From CBDATA01 sp965215615 (GTDB lineage Bacteria > Acidobacteriota > Vicinamibacteria > Marinacidobacterales > Marinacidobacteraceae), in assembly GCA_965215615.1 (NCBI GenBank), contig OZ244068.1, positions 2,914,001 through 2,978,000 of the forward strand: DNA of 64,000 nt, written 5' to 3'. A program made the position numbers and the translations under genes. The notes under the pieces are model-generated. The model saw only the letters and a program-made list of their open reading frames with translations, ran no database searches and was not told the DNA's origin. Position 1 is the stretch's first letter, and the number at the start of each line of letters is the position of its first letter. Positions 40,479-48,825 of this stretch are shown piece by piece.

Positions 40479-40889
40479 GTGTTTCTGTTGGTGTCCGAAC
40501 TCTTGCGGTCTTCTCCGGACGCCGGTGTCGAGAGCTGGGTGGGAGGCCACGAGGCAAGCGCTCTCTATTTCTCGGTGATCGGGGAGGCGGAGCTTCTGTA
40601 CGGGGTTGCGCTTCTGCCGTCCGGTCGGCGGAAAGCTGTACTCGAGTTGGTAGTTGATGCGATCCTGCGCGAGGATTTCGTGGATCGAATTCTTCCCTTC
40701 GACCGTGATGCTGCCGGTGAGTACGCAAAGATCGCAGCGGCCAGTCGTTCCCGTGGGCGTTCGCCGGGGATGGCGGACTGTCAAACTGCTGCGATTGCGC
40801 GGACGCGGGGCCTGATCGTGGTGACCTGCAACATTCGGGGCTTCGAGCATCTGGGCGTGGAGGTCGTCAACCCCCGGACGGCGGACTGA
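40479..40889 (+). CDS. FitB-type PIN-domain toxin lacking the first catalytic Asp
   Basis: 136 residues of the FitB/VapC family, which are metal-dependent RNases. Family features: SELLRSSPDAGVESWV, LYFSVIGEAELLYGVALLP, and SRGRSPGMADCQTAAIART with a later TCNIRGFEHLGVEVVNPR. The family normally starts MxLLDTNVVSELLR with the essential Asp of DTN. Here the protein reads MFLLVSELLR, so four residues (DTNV) are missing, equivalent to a clean 12-base deletion. The GTG start has GGAG five bases upstream and no better start exists. It is probably an inactive toxin kept with an intact antitoxin. Confidence 0.8.
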   Translation: MFLLVSELLRSSPDAGVESWVGGHEASALYFSVIGEAELLYGVALLPSGRRKAVLELVVDAILREDFVDRILPFDRDAAGEYAKIAAASRSRGRSPGMADCQTAAIARTRGLIVVTCNIRGFEHLGVEVVNPRTAD

Positions 40890-40911
40890 AGAAAGCGCCG
40901 GGGCGGGTCCG

Positions 40912-41997
40912 TCAGCGGGTGCGGCGGGAAACCTCGCCCTGCTCGCCGGTCGCGTGGTACTTGTCTCCGTAGTACTTGCTCGTGATGCGGGTGTGGAAGT
41001 CCTCGGCGCGGACGGGCGGATACAGCGGCTCGCCCTGGTTCGGCAGGACTTCGAGAATCTCGTCCTCCGAGACATAGACGGCCATCGGGAAGGAAGTCCG
41101 TGGCCGGGCGCGGGCCGCCGGGTCGCGCGGAGCGCTCACCCGATGGGTGGTCGAAGGCAGCCGGTTGTTGGTGATCCGCTGCATGTAATCGCCGGTGTTG
41201 AGCACGATGGTTCCCGGCGGCGCGGCGACCCGGACCCATTTCATCGTCTTCCGGTGGAGGAGCTGGAGGCCTTCGGTCTCGGCGGCGGGGAGGATGGTGA
41301 ACAGATCCACGTCCTCGTGGCCGAGCATCCGCCCGGTGGTTCCCTCGGGAGTGCCGGTCATCGGCGGGTAGTAATTCAGCCGGAAGCCGAAGTTGGCGCC
41401 GGTCAGCCGTTCGTCGAAGAGCGCCGTGTCTTCGCCCAGCCAGGCGAGGATGCCCCGCATGATGGGATGGACCAGCTTTTCGTGGGTCTCGACGACCCGC
41501 CGGAAGAAAGGCTCCCACCCCGGCGAAGGCCAGAACGCCGCTTCGTCCCATGCGGAACCCGGGTCGAGGTGGAAGGCGCGTCGGCAAAAGACCCAGCCCT
41601 CCACGAGATCGGGATGGATGGCGGTCGTTTCCCGCATGGGGAAATACCCCTGGTTCACCGAACCGTGGCGGCGGGCGCGGTAGCGCATCTTGTCTTCGAG
41701 CGAATGGCTTTCGAAGAAATCCCGCGTCCGGCGGTGGCATTCGGCGTAAAGCGCCGGGTCCACGCCGTGCCCGCTCAGGATGGCGAAGCCGGTGTCTTCG
41801 AGCGACTCGCCGAGCGCCCGGATGCCGGCAGCCCGGTCGTCGGGGCGGCCGGAAGCGAGGAGCGAAAGATCGCAGGTCTCGAGGACGAACTCCTCGTCGA
41901 ACTCCTCGTCCACGCCCTCGGCAAGGCGGTAGCGCTGCAGCTTTTCGACCTGTTCGTAGCTCCGAAGCTCCTGGTTGAACTGCGCCTGGTTCCTCAC
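40912..41997 (-). CDS. 2-oxoglutarate/Fe(II)-dependent oxygenase (isopenicillin N synthase family)
   Basis: 361 residues. N-terminal DIOX_N-like region (AGIRALGESLEDTGFAILSGHGVD) and the double-stranded beta-helix core. Iron ligands are visible as H-x-D in GHEDVDLFTIL and the distal His in PSTTHRVSAP. RPRTSFPM supplies the Arg-x-Ser pair for 2-oxoglutarate. The family includes gibberellin, ethylene and beta-lactam enzymes; the substrate here is open. It overlaps the downstream-strand neighbour, an M19 dipeptidase gene, by 4 bases (ATGA), so both are translated together. Confidence 0.85.
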   Translation of the reverse strand: MRNQAQFNQELRSYEQVEKLQRYRLAEGVDEEFDEEFVLETCDLSLLASGRPDDRAAGIRALGESLEDTGFAILSGHGVDPALYAECHRRTRDFFESHSLEDKMRYRARRHGSVNQGYFPMRETTAIHPDLVEGWVFCRRAFHLDPGSAWDEAAFWPSPGWEPFFRRVVETHEKLVHPIMRGILAWLGEDTALFDERLTGANFGFRLNYYPPMTGTPEGTTGRMLGHEDVDLFTILPAAETEGLQLLHRKTMKWVRVAAPPGTIVLNTGDYMQRITNNRLPSTTHRVSAPRDPAARARPRTSFPMAVYVSEDEILEVLPNQGEPLYPPVRAEDFHTRITSKYYGDKYHATGEQGEVSRRTR

Positions 41998-43268
41998 GGA
42001 GCGGCGGCCTGCATTTCGGCGGCGACCCGCTCCGCCTCGCGGAGAATCCTGAGGGTGTTGCCGCTCCAGAGCTGGGCGATCTGCTCTTCGGTGTAGCCGC
42101 GCCGGACCAGTTCCAGGGTCACGTTCGCGGTCTCGGAGGCATCATCCCAGCCGTCCACGCCGCCACCGCCGTCGAAGTCGGAGGAGATCCCCACGTGATC
42201 GAGGCCGATGACCGAGATCGCGTGGTCTATGTGGTCCACGAAATCAGAGACGGTGACCGGGAACATGGCGGTGATCTCCTCCATGCGGGCGCGGAGAGCC
42301 TGCCGGTCCTCCTCGGCGAGCCCGGCGGCCTCAGCGAGCGAAGAAACCCCGAATTCCGCCATCGCCTCCTCCATCATCGCGGTTTTCTCCGGCGGGTCGG
42401 TGCGGATGAAGGCGCGGAGCGCAGTGATCTGGATGACCCCGCCGTTTTCGGCGAGCGCCCGGAGCTGCTCGTCGTCCATGTTCCGGGAGACATCGGCGAG
42501 CGCGCTCGTGCTGGAATGCGAGGCGATGATCGGCGTGGCGGAGAGTTCGGCCGCCTGCATCATGGATTTCTTCGAGACGTGGGAGACATCCACCAGCATC
42601 CCGAGCCGGTTCATTTCGCGGATCACCTCGCGGCCGAATTCGCTGAGCCCGCCGTGCTCCTCCTCTTCGTCGCCGAGGTCGGCGCGGGGGTTCGTCGAGT
42701 CGCAGATGTCGTTGTGGCCGTTGTGGGAGAGAGTGACGTAGCGGGCGCCGAGATCCCGGTACATCTCGAGCAGCGAGAGATCCCTGCCGATCACGAAGCC
42801 GTTCTCGATGCCGATCAGCGCGACCAGCTTGCCGGAAGCGTGGACCCGCTCCACATCATCCGCGGTGTCCACCAGCTCGATGACATCGGCGTGCTCGGTG
42901 GTGGCGCGCCGGATGGCATCGAATTTGGTCATCGCGCCGTCTTTCGCCGCCTGGTACCCCTCTTCGTCGCGCGCCGTCTGGCCGTAATAGACGACGAAAA
43001 AGCCGGCATCGAGACCTCCTTCCTGCATCCGCGGGTAGTCCACCTGGTAGTCCGGGTTCACGTTTCCGGGGTCCACCTCCTCGGTGGCGTAGGTGAAGGG
43101 GATGTCGATGTGAGTGTCGAGGGTCAGCACCCGCTCGTGGATGGCCATGGCGCGCGACATCATCTCTTCCTCCGTTTCCATCGGAGGCTCCTCCGGAGGC
43201 GGTGCCCCGCATCCTCCGGCGAAAAACGCGATGAGGGCGGTGACGGTCAACAAGCGGCTTGAGTGCAT
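41994..43268 (-). CDS. Membrane dipeptidase (peptidase M19) lipoprotein
   Basis: Zinc dipeptidase of the renal dipeptidase family, 424 residues, which cleaves dipeptides including D-residue ones and, in mammals, beta-lactams. Lipoprotein signal MHSSRLLTVTALIAFFAGGC. Zinc-site motifs: LTLDTHIDIPF (H-x-D), LIGIENG (Glu), VTLSHNGHND and LVDVSHVSKKSM (His), and HVGISSDFDGGGG. GGAGGAG lies just before the ATG at 43268; the frame is open further upstream but without a signal sequence. First gene of a two-gene operon with the oxygenase. Confidence 0.92.
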   Translation of the reverse strand: MHSSRLLTVTALIAFFAGGCGAPPPEEPPMETEEEMMSRAMAIHERVLTLDTHIDIPFTYATEEVDPGNVNPDYQVDYPRMQEGGLDAGFFVVYYGQTARDEEGYQAAKDGAMTKFDAIRRATTEHADVIELVDTADDVERVHASGKLVALIGIENGFVIGRDLSLLEMYRDLGARYVTLSHNGHNDICDSTNPRADLGDEEEEHGGLSEFGREVIREMNRLGMLVDVSHVSKKSMMQAAELSATPIIASHSSTSALADVSRNMDDEQLRALAENGGVIQITALRAFIRTDPPEKTAMMEEAMAEFGVSSLAEAAGLAEEDRQALRARMEEITAMFPVTVSDFVDHIDHAISVIGLDHVGISSDFDGGGGVDGWDDASETANVTLELVRRGYTEEQIAQLWSGNTLRILREAERVAAEMQAAAP

Positions 43269-43443
43269 GGGCTCCTCCACGAATCCCACGATCCTACCAG
43301 CCGCCGGGTTTTCCCCATTTTCGGCCTCTCGTGGGCGGAATTTCTCTCGATTACGTGAATGTATGAGGAGGGTTTTTTCCATGAGGCAATCGGTCACTGA
43401 AATCAGCGCAGGTGAAGCGCTACCCAACCCGGGCACGCGCTCC

Positions 43444-43449
43444 TATACT
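43444..43449 (+). promoter_or_regulatory. Probable -10 box of the coiled-coil/TPR/VWFA operon
   Basis: TATACT, 27 nt before the GTG at 43477, leaving a short leader that includes GGAG (43467-43470). No -35 is evident. An alternative start, ATG 43381 with GGAGG at 43367, lies upstream of this box. Confidence 0.4.
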
Positions 43450-43476
43450 GCGAACCATGATGCCCGGAGCGAGGAC

Positions 43477-43848
43477 GTGAGTACTTCCGCTCCGAGCCGG
43501 GCGGGATCGCTGACCCGCGTCGAGAAGATCCTGCTCGCCATGATGGTCGCGCTGATCGGCGGCGGGGCGCTCGGCTTCTCGCAACTGATCGAGATGCAGC
43601 GCGAGATCGGGGAATTCCGCTCGCACATGACGAGAGAGATCGGGGATCTCCGTCTGGAAATCGGAGATCTCCGCCTGGAAATGCGCGAAGAGATCGGAGC
43701 GCTCCGCTCGGAGATGCACGAAGAGATCGGACATCTCCGTCTCGAGGTGCGCGAAGAGATCGCCGGCCTCTCGGAGCGGGTCGCCCGCATCGAGACGGTT
43801 CTCACGGACCGCCTGCCGCCGCGCCCCGTCGAAGCCGAAGAACCTTGA
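43477..43848 (+). CDS. Membrane-anchored hendecad coiled-coil protein
   Basis: 123 residues. One TM helix near the N-terminus (LLAMMVALIGGGALGFSQL) followed by a perfectly repetitive coiled coil: 11-residue units EMQREIGEFRS, HMTREIGDLRL, then one 7-residue EIGDLRL, then EMREEIGALRS, EMHEEIGHLRL and EVREEIAGLSE. Eleven-residue periodicity favours a nearly straight or right-handed coil. The tail is Pro-rich. GTG 43477 has GGAG seven bases upstream; ATG 43381 with a stronger GGAGG would add 32 residues without features. The stop overlaps the TTG of the next gene by 4 bases. Confidence 0.75.
   Translation: MSTSAPSRAGSLTRVEKILLAMMVALIGGGALGFSQLIEMQREIGEFRSHMTREIGDLRLEIGDLRLEMREEIGALRSEMHEEIGHLRLEVREEIAGLSERVARIETVLTDRLPPRPVEAEEP
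43591..43776 (+). repeat. In-frame hendecad-coding DNA repeat
   Basis: Five 33-base units and one 21-base unit, each built around GAGATCGG(N)CATCTCCGT-like sequence, encode the coiled-coil repeats of the protein at 43477. The near identity of neighbouring units suggests recent slippage or duplication. Confidence 0.7.
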
Positions 43849-44807
43849 GAGTCAAGCGGACGCTCCTCGCGCTCGCACCGGCGCTGCTGTTGGCTGCCGA
43901 GCCCCAAAGCGACTACGAAGAGCTGGTGGCCCGCTACCGATCCGGTGATTTCGTTCCGGCGCTGCGACAAGCCATGTCGCTCCCGACAGATGAGCTGAAG
44001 GATGCAGCCCGGGCTTTCCGGAGCACTTCGGGCAATGAGGGTCAACTCCAACTGCTCGGGTCCGCCATGCTCCATCTGGACCTTGCCACCGCCGGCGGCA
44101 GGGCACCCGAGGAGAACGAGGAGATCGCCTGGGAGGCTCTCCGGGGCGCGGATCGCGACTGGGCGACCGAGGCCCGCTTCGGGCTGGTGGGAACGTACTG
44201 GGAGATGGGGCGCTGGGGAGATGCGGTGCGTATTCTCGAAGACCTGCGAGCGCAGGACCGTCACGCGCCCGAGTGGCGCCTGCTCACCGCTCGTTTCAGC
44301 GAGATGGTCGGCTGGACCATCCACGACGAGCGGTTCTTCGGCTATGCATGGTCGCTCTACTCCGGGCTCGCGGAAGAGGAGACGGCGCTGCTCCCACCCG
44401 ACCAGGAGACCGGAGTGCGTATCCGGCTCGCGCACCTCGCACTCCGAAACGGCGACCCGGAAGTGGCGCTCCGGCGGCTGGCCGAAATCGGCGAAGGGCC
44501 GGATGCGGTACAACGCTTTGCGATCCAGCTCATTCGGGGAGAAACCCACCTCTGGCTCGAAAATCTGGAAGCGGCCGAGGACGCTCTCGCCGAGGCACAA
44601 GCGCTCCACATCGGCTCCTTCACCGCGGCGACGGCGCTCGCCACCGCGCGACGGCTTCGCGGCGACCTCGCCGGCGCCGAGGACGCGATGCGGGTCCGGC
44701 GCGAGGCGGAGGACGGAAAGGATGCCTGGTGGGATTTCCTCTCGGGTGGTCTCGAAGAAGTGAGCGGGAAGCTCGACCGGCTCCGCGGGATGGCGCTCGA
44801 CCGATGA
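43845..44807 (+). CDS. Secreted TPR-like helical repeat protein
   Basis: 320 residues. Signal peptide RTLLALAPALLLAAEPQS. The rest is alpha-helical with TPR-type pairs: WATEARFGLVGTYWEMGRWGDAVRILEDL, VRIRLAHLALRNGDPEVALRRLAEI, LIRGETHLWLENLEAAEDALAEA and TATALATARRLRGDLAGAEDAM. Probably a periplasmic scaffold. The start TTG overlaps the upstream stop (TTGA), and the stop overlaps the VWFA start (ATGA). Confidence 0.8.
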   Translation: MRVKRTLLALAPALLLAAEPQSDYEELVARYRSGDFVPALRQAMSLPTDELKDAARAFRSTSGNEGQLQLLGSAMLHLDLATAGGRAPEENEEIAWEALRGADRDWATEARFGLVGTYWEMGRWGDAVRILEDLRAQDRHAPEWRLLTARFSEMVGWTIHDERFFGYAWSLYSGLAEEETALLPPDQETGVRIRLAHLALRNGDPEVALRRLAEIGEGPDAVQRFAIQLIRGETHLWLENLEAAEDALAEAQALHIGSFTAATALATARRLRGDLAGAEDAMRVRREAEDGKDAWWDFLSGGLEEVSGKLDRLRGMALDR

Positions 44808-45829
44808 GGGTGGCGCGGATTTTCTTCGCCCTGCTGGCGGGCTGCTCTCCCGGCCTCGCCCAGTTCCGGGTCACGGTGGAGGAAGTGCTGGTGGATGTGG
44901 TGGTCACGCGGGGCGAGGAGCCGGTGAGCGGGCTCACTCCGGCGGACTTCGAAGTTCTCGACGAGGGGACGCTGCGCAGCGTCCGGATCGCGCCCCTCGC
45001 GGACCTCTCGCTCTCCGTCCTTTTCGTCATGGACCTCAGCCTCAGCGTCACGCCGGAACGGCAGAGCCGGCTCCGCGAAGCTGCGGAGCGGGTGGCCGCA
45101 CAACTCGGTGCGGAAGACACCTGCGCGGCCGCGGTCTTCGCCGCCGAATTCTGGCTGATCCACGACTTCGCTCCCTGCAAGGATCTCCCGGCGGACATCT
45201 TCGGTTCGGCGGAGCCCGGCGGCGGAACCGCGCTCTGGGACTCGCTGGCCGCGGCGACCGCCTTTGCCGACCAGGCGGCCGGACGATCGGTGATTCTCCT
45301 GTTCTCCGACGGGGAGGACACGATGAGCTGGCTCCCCGAGCCGCTCGTGGAAGAAACTCTCCGCACCAGCGATGCGCTCCTCTACACCCTCCTGCCGCCG
45401 GAATCCGCCGGACTCGGCCGCGCCCGGCCCCGCGGCAGGATCACCACCATCCCTCCCTCGGTCCAGCGACGCACCCGCATCGGCCTCCGGCGCATGAACG
45501 GCAACGTGGCCCCGGACAGCGTGGCGACCCTGCTCCCGGCCGCCAACCAGCGCTTCCGGTCCCGGATCGGCCAGCACCTCCCGTCGGAATTGGACCTGCT
45601 TCGCCGGGTGACCGAACTCACCGGTGGCCGGGTGGTCGCGGTTCGGCGCGAGCAGGATGTCCTCGTCGCCTACGAGGAGATCCTTCGCGATCTCGAATCC
45701 CGCTACGTCCTCGCCTTCGCCCCGGACCCGGCCGCGCCTCCCGGGTGGCGGCGACTCGAGGTCTCGACCCGGGTTTCCGGGGCCCGCGTCCGGGCTCGCC
45801 GCGGCTACTTCCACGGCGCGAATCGCTGA
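44804..45829 (+). CDS. VWFA-domain protein of the 'VWFA-related Acidobacterial domain' type
   Basis: 341 residues, exported (MRVARIFFALLAGCSPGLAQ; the Cys could make it a lipoprotein). It opens with VTVEEVLVDVVVTRGEEPVSGLTPADFEVLDEG, the characteristic lead-in of this family (TIGR03436). Then comes the von Willebrand A domain with MIDAS residues in VMDLSLSVTP (D-x-S-x-S), GGGTALWDSL and LLFSDGEDT. It ends with YVLAFAPDPAAPPGWRRLEVSTRV...RRGYF, also typical. The family is greatly expanded in Acidobacteriota and is the best taxonomic marker in the window. The TPR and coiled-coil partners suggest a surface or periplasmic complex. Confidence 0.92.
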   Translation: MRVARIFFALLAGCSPGLAQFRVTVEEVLVDVVVTRGEEPVSGLTPADFEVLDEGTLRSVRIAPLADLSLSVLFVMDLSLSVTPERQSRLREAAERVAAQLGAEDTCAAAVFAAEFWLIHDFAPCKDLPADIFGSAEPGGGTALWDSLAAATAFADQAAGRSVILLFSDGEDTMSWLPEPLVEETLRTSDALLYTLLPPESAGLGRARPRGRITTIPPSVQRRTRIGLRRMNGNVAPDSVATLLPAANQRFRSRIGQHLPSELDLLRRVTELTGGRVVAVRREQDVLVAYEEILRDLESRYVLAFAPDPAAPPGWRRLEVSTRVSGARVRARRGYFHGANR

Positions 45830-45834
45830 AGCGA

Positions 45835-46206
45835 CTACTCGCTGTACATCACTCCGGCGAGCAACCCCGCCGCCGCCATCTCCACGAGCGTCCAGCCGAG
45901 AGCCGCCGCCGGAAAGGGTGCCAGGCCCATGTTGGCGAGACCGGCGGCGGGAAGCAGCGCGTGGAGAGCCCAGACCAGAACTCCGGCCGAAACCGCGGTC
46001 TTCGGCCCGGATCCCCAACGAGGCCGCGCCAGGGCGTAGAGGTAGGAAACGAACATCCCGAGGACGAAGGCGTACAGGACCCAGAACGGCATCGAGCCGC
46101 CCGCCTCGGCGGGAACCGGAAAGACGATGACGTTCAGGACGAACTCGCTGAAGTTGATGAGAACTCCGGCGAGGATGCCGCCCTTGACGATCGCGCCCAA
46201 GTTCAT
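45835..46206 (-). CDS. Hypothetical four-TM membrane protein
   Basis: 123 residues with four predicted TM helices: VKGGILAGVLINFSEFVLNVIVF, MPFWVLYAFVLGMFVSYLYAL, AVSAGVLVWALHALLPAAGLA and LGWTLVEMAAAGLLAGVMYSE. No catalytic motif. ATG 46206 is preceded by an in-frame GTG. It lies 25 nt after sdhB and could be the last gene of the sdh operon. Confidence 0.7.
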   Translation of the reverse strand: MNLGAIVKGGILAGVLINFSEFVLNVIVFPVPAEAGGSMPFWVLYAFVLGMFVSYLYALARPRWGSGPKTAVSAGVLVWALHALLPAAGLANMGLAPFPAAALGWTLVEMAAAGLLAGVMYSE

Positions 46207-46231
46207 CACGGCTCTCGCGTCGCGAAAAAAC

Positions 46232-46978
46232 TCAGCGGCCGGTGATGATCCGGAACAGGTTCCGCACCGGATCGTAGAAACGGTCGGCGACCCGTTCCTT
46301 CAGCGGGATGATCGCGTTGTCGGTGATCGTGATGTGCTCCGGGCAGACCTTGGTGCAGCATTTCGTGATGTTGCAGAAACCGACACCCTGCGATGTCTTC
46401 AGCTCTTCGAGCCGGTCCTCGGTGTCGAGTGGGTGCATTTCGAGAGCCGCCGCATGGACGAAAAAGCGCGGCCCGATGAACGTCTCGTGCTGGTGCGAAT
46501 CGCGGAGCACGTGGCAGACATCCTGGCAAAGGAAGCACTCGATGCACTTGCGAAACTCCTGGACACGGTCCACGTCCCGCTGATTCATCCGCCAGGTTCC
46601 GTCCTCCGCATCCGGCGGCCGCGGCCTGAACTTCCGGATCCGCTTCTTCACCTCGTAGTTCCAGCTCACGTCGGTGACCAGATCCTTGATGAGCGGGAAA
46701 GCCCGCATCGGCTCGATGGTGATCGGGCTGTCCTCCGGCAGGTCGCTCATCCGGGTCATGCACATGAGCCGCGGATTTCCGTTGACCTCCGCGCTGCAGG
46801 AGCCGCACTTGCCGGCCTTGCAGTTCCAGCGCACCGCGAGATCGGGTGCCGACTCGGCCTGGATCTGGTGGACCGCATCCAGCACCACCATTCCCTCGGT
46901 GATGTCGGTCTGGTACTCCGCGAACTCGCCGGACTCGTCCGAAGAGCCTCTGCGGATCCGGAACGTTCTCTCGGCCAT
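46232..46978 (-). CDS. sdhB: Succinate dehydrogenase/fumarate reductase iron-sulfur subunit
   Basis: Electron-transfer subunit of complex II. 248 residues. The [2Fe-2S] ligands are in WNCKAGKCGSCSAEVNG plus a later LMC, the [4Fe-4S] in CIECFLCQDVC, and the [3Fe-4S] and remaining ligands in FCNITKCCTKVCPEH. The start overlaps the sdhA stop by one base (TGATG). Confidence 0.95.
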   Translation of the reverse strand: MAERTFRIRRGSSDESGEFAEYQTDITEGMVVLDAVHQIQAESAPDLAVRWNCKAGKCGSCSAEVNGNPRLMCMTRMSDLPEDSPITIEPMRAFPLIKDLVTDVSWNYEVKKRIRKFRPRPPDAEDGTWRMNQRDVDRVQEFRKCIECFLCQDVCHVLRDSHQHETFIGPRFFVHAAALEMHPLDTEDRLEELKTSQGVGFCNITKCCTKVCPEHITITDNAIIPLKERVADRFYDPVRNLFRIITGR

Positions 46979-48825
46979 CAGCGGTTCTCCTCGATGATCT
47001 GGAGCAGTTCGTCGCGGGGGGCGATCACCGGCTCTTCCGAGACTTCCATGGCACCGTCACTCCCGCGACGCACCACGAGTGTGGTCTTGCCCCAGCGCTC
47101 GTCCTTGCCGGGATGGTCCTCACGGAAGTGGGCCCCGCGGCTCTCCTTGCGCAATGCCGCGCTGCGGGCCACCGCTTCGGAGACCAGCAGCAGGTTCGGG
47201 AGATCGAGCGCGGTGTGCCATCCGGGGTTGTACTGGCGGTTGCCGGGAACCTGCGCCCGGCCGGCGCGCTCCCGAAGGGCGAGGACGCCTTCGAGCCCGG
47301 CCTCGATTTCGGACTGGCTTCGCACGATTCCGACCTTCGCCTGCATCAGATCCTGAAGCTCGGACTGGATCGCGTACGGGCCCTCGCCATCGGCTCCCTG
47401 GCGCTCCAGCGGCACGAGCGCGTCGCGGTTCGCGGCTTCCACCTGTTCCTTCTCCACACCTTCGCTCGCCGGACGCGGGTTTTCCGAAGCGAACCCGGCG
47501 GCGTACTCCCCCGCCCGCTTGCCGAACACCAGCAGATCGGAGAGCGAATTGCCGCCCAGCCGGTTGGCCCCGTGGAGGCCGCCCGCACATTCGCCGGCGG
47601 CGAACAGCCCCGCCACCGAAGACATCTGGGTCTCGCCATCCACCCGCACGCCCCCCATCACATAGTGGGTAGTGGGGCCGACCTCCATCGGCTCCTTCGT
47701 GATGTCGAGACCGGCGAGCTCCTTGAACTGGTGGTACATGCTCGGCAGCTTGCGGCGGATATGGGCTTCGCTGTCCTTGAGCTTCTCGCGGATCCAGGAG
47801 ATGTCGAGAAAGACGCCACCGTGGGGGCTGCCGCGCCCTTCGCGGATTTCGCGGACGATGCAGCGGGCCACGTGGTCGCGGGTGAGCAGCTCCGGAGGAC
47901 GCCGGGCTTCCTTGTCGCCCTGGGTGTAGCGCCACCCTTCCTCCGCATCGCTCGCCGTCTGCGAGCGGTAGAGGTCGGGTATGTCGTCGAACATGAAGCG
48001 CTTGCCTTCCTTGTTCCGCAAAACCCCGCCCTCGCCGCGGACTCCTTCGGTGACGAGGATGCCGCGCACGCTCGGAGGCCAGACCATCCCGGTCGGGTGG
48101 AACTGGACGTACTCCATGTCGATGAGTTCGGCACCCGCCTCGTAGGCGAGCGCGTGCCCGTCCCCGGTGTATTCCCAACTGTTGGAAGTCACCCGGAAGG
48201 CGCGGCCGATACCGCCGGTGGCGAGCACCACCGCGGAAGCCCGGAACAGGCGGAACCGCCCCAGCTCCCGGTCGTAGCCGAAGGCACCGAGTACCCGGCC
48301 GCCGTCGGTCAGGAGCCGGGTCACCGTGTACTCCATGAAGACATCCATTCCGGTGTGGATGCCGTGGTCCTGGAGAGTGCGGATCATTTCGAGCCCGGTG
48401 CGGTCGCCCACGTGGGCCAGCCGGGGGTAGCGATGACCCCCGAAGTTCCGCTGCATGATCCGCTCATCCGGCGTGCGGTCGAAAACGGCTCCCCAAGCCT
48501 CGAGCTCGCGCACCCGGTCGGGGGCCTCCTTGGCGTGGAATTCAGCCATCGTCGGGTTGTTCACGTACTGGCCGCCCCGCATGGTGTCCGCGAAATGGGT
48601 GCGCCAGTCGTCCCGCTCGTCCACGTTGGAAAGCGCCGCGGCGATGCCGCCCTCGGCCATGACGGTGTGCGCCTTGCCGAGCAGCGACTTGGTGACGAGC
48701 CCGACCCGCGCGCCGCGGGAGGAGGCCTCGATGGCGGCGCGGAGCCCGGCACCGCCGGCCCCGATCACCAGGACATCGTGTTCGGTGGTCTGCAAATCAG
48801 AGAATCCGGTAGTCGGTCCAGACAC
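46978..48825 (-). CDS. sdhA: Succinate dehydrogenase/fumarate reductase flavoprotein
   Basis: FAD subunit that oxidises succinate. 615 residues. FAD-binding VLVIGAGGAGLRAAIEAS, the covalent-flavin His region KAHTVMAEGGIAA, and active-site elements GGHRYPRLAHVGDRTG and HPTGMVWPP. Late HGANRLGGNSLSDLLVFG is standard. The GTG at 48825 gives a 29-base overlap with sdhC; a TTG at 48795 (MQTTEHDVLV) would start after it and is a real alternative. Confidence 0.94.
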   Translation of the reverse strand: MSGPTTGFSDLQTTEHDVLVIGAGGAGLRAAIEASSRGARVGLVTKSLLGKAHTVMAEGGIAAALSNVDERDDWRTHFADTMRGGQYVNNPTMAEFHAKEAPDRVRELEAWGAVFDRTPDERIMQRNFGGHRYPRLAHVGDRTGLEMIRTLQDHGIHTGMDVFMEYTVTRLLTDGGRVLGAFGYDRELGRFRLFRASAVVLATGGIGRAFRVTSNSWEYTGDGHALAYEAGAELIDMEYVQFHPTGMVWPPSVRGILVTEGVRGEGGVLRNKEGKRFMFDDIPDLYRSQTASDAEEGWRYTQGDKEARRPPELLTRDHVARCIVREIREGRGSPHGGVFLDISWIREKLKDSEAHIRRKLPSMYHQFKELAGLDITKEPMEVGPTTHYVMGGVRVDGETQMSSVAGLFAAGECAGGLHGANRLGGNSLSDLLVFGKRAGEYAAGFASENPRPASEGVEKEQVEAANRDALVPLERQGADGEGPYAIQSELQDLMQAKVGIVRSQSEIEAGLEGVLALRERAGRAQVPGNRQYNPGWHTALDLPNLLLVSEAVARSAALRKESRGAHFREDHPGKDERWGKTTLVVRRGSDGAMEVSEEPVIAPRDELLQIIEENR

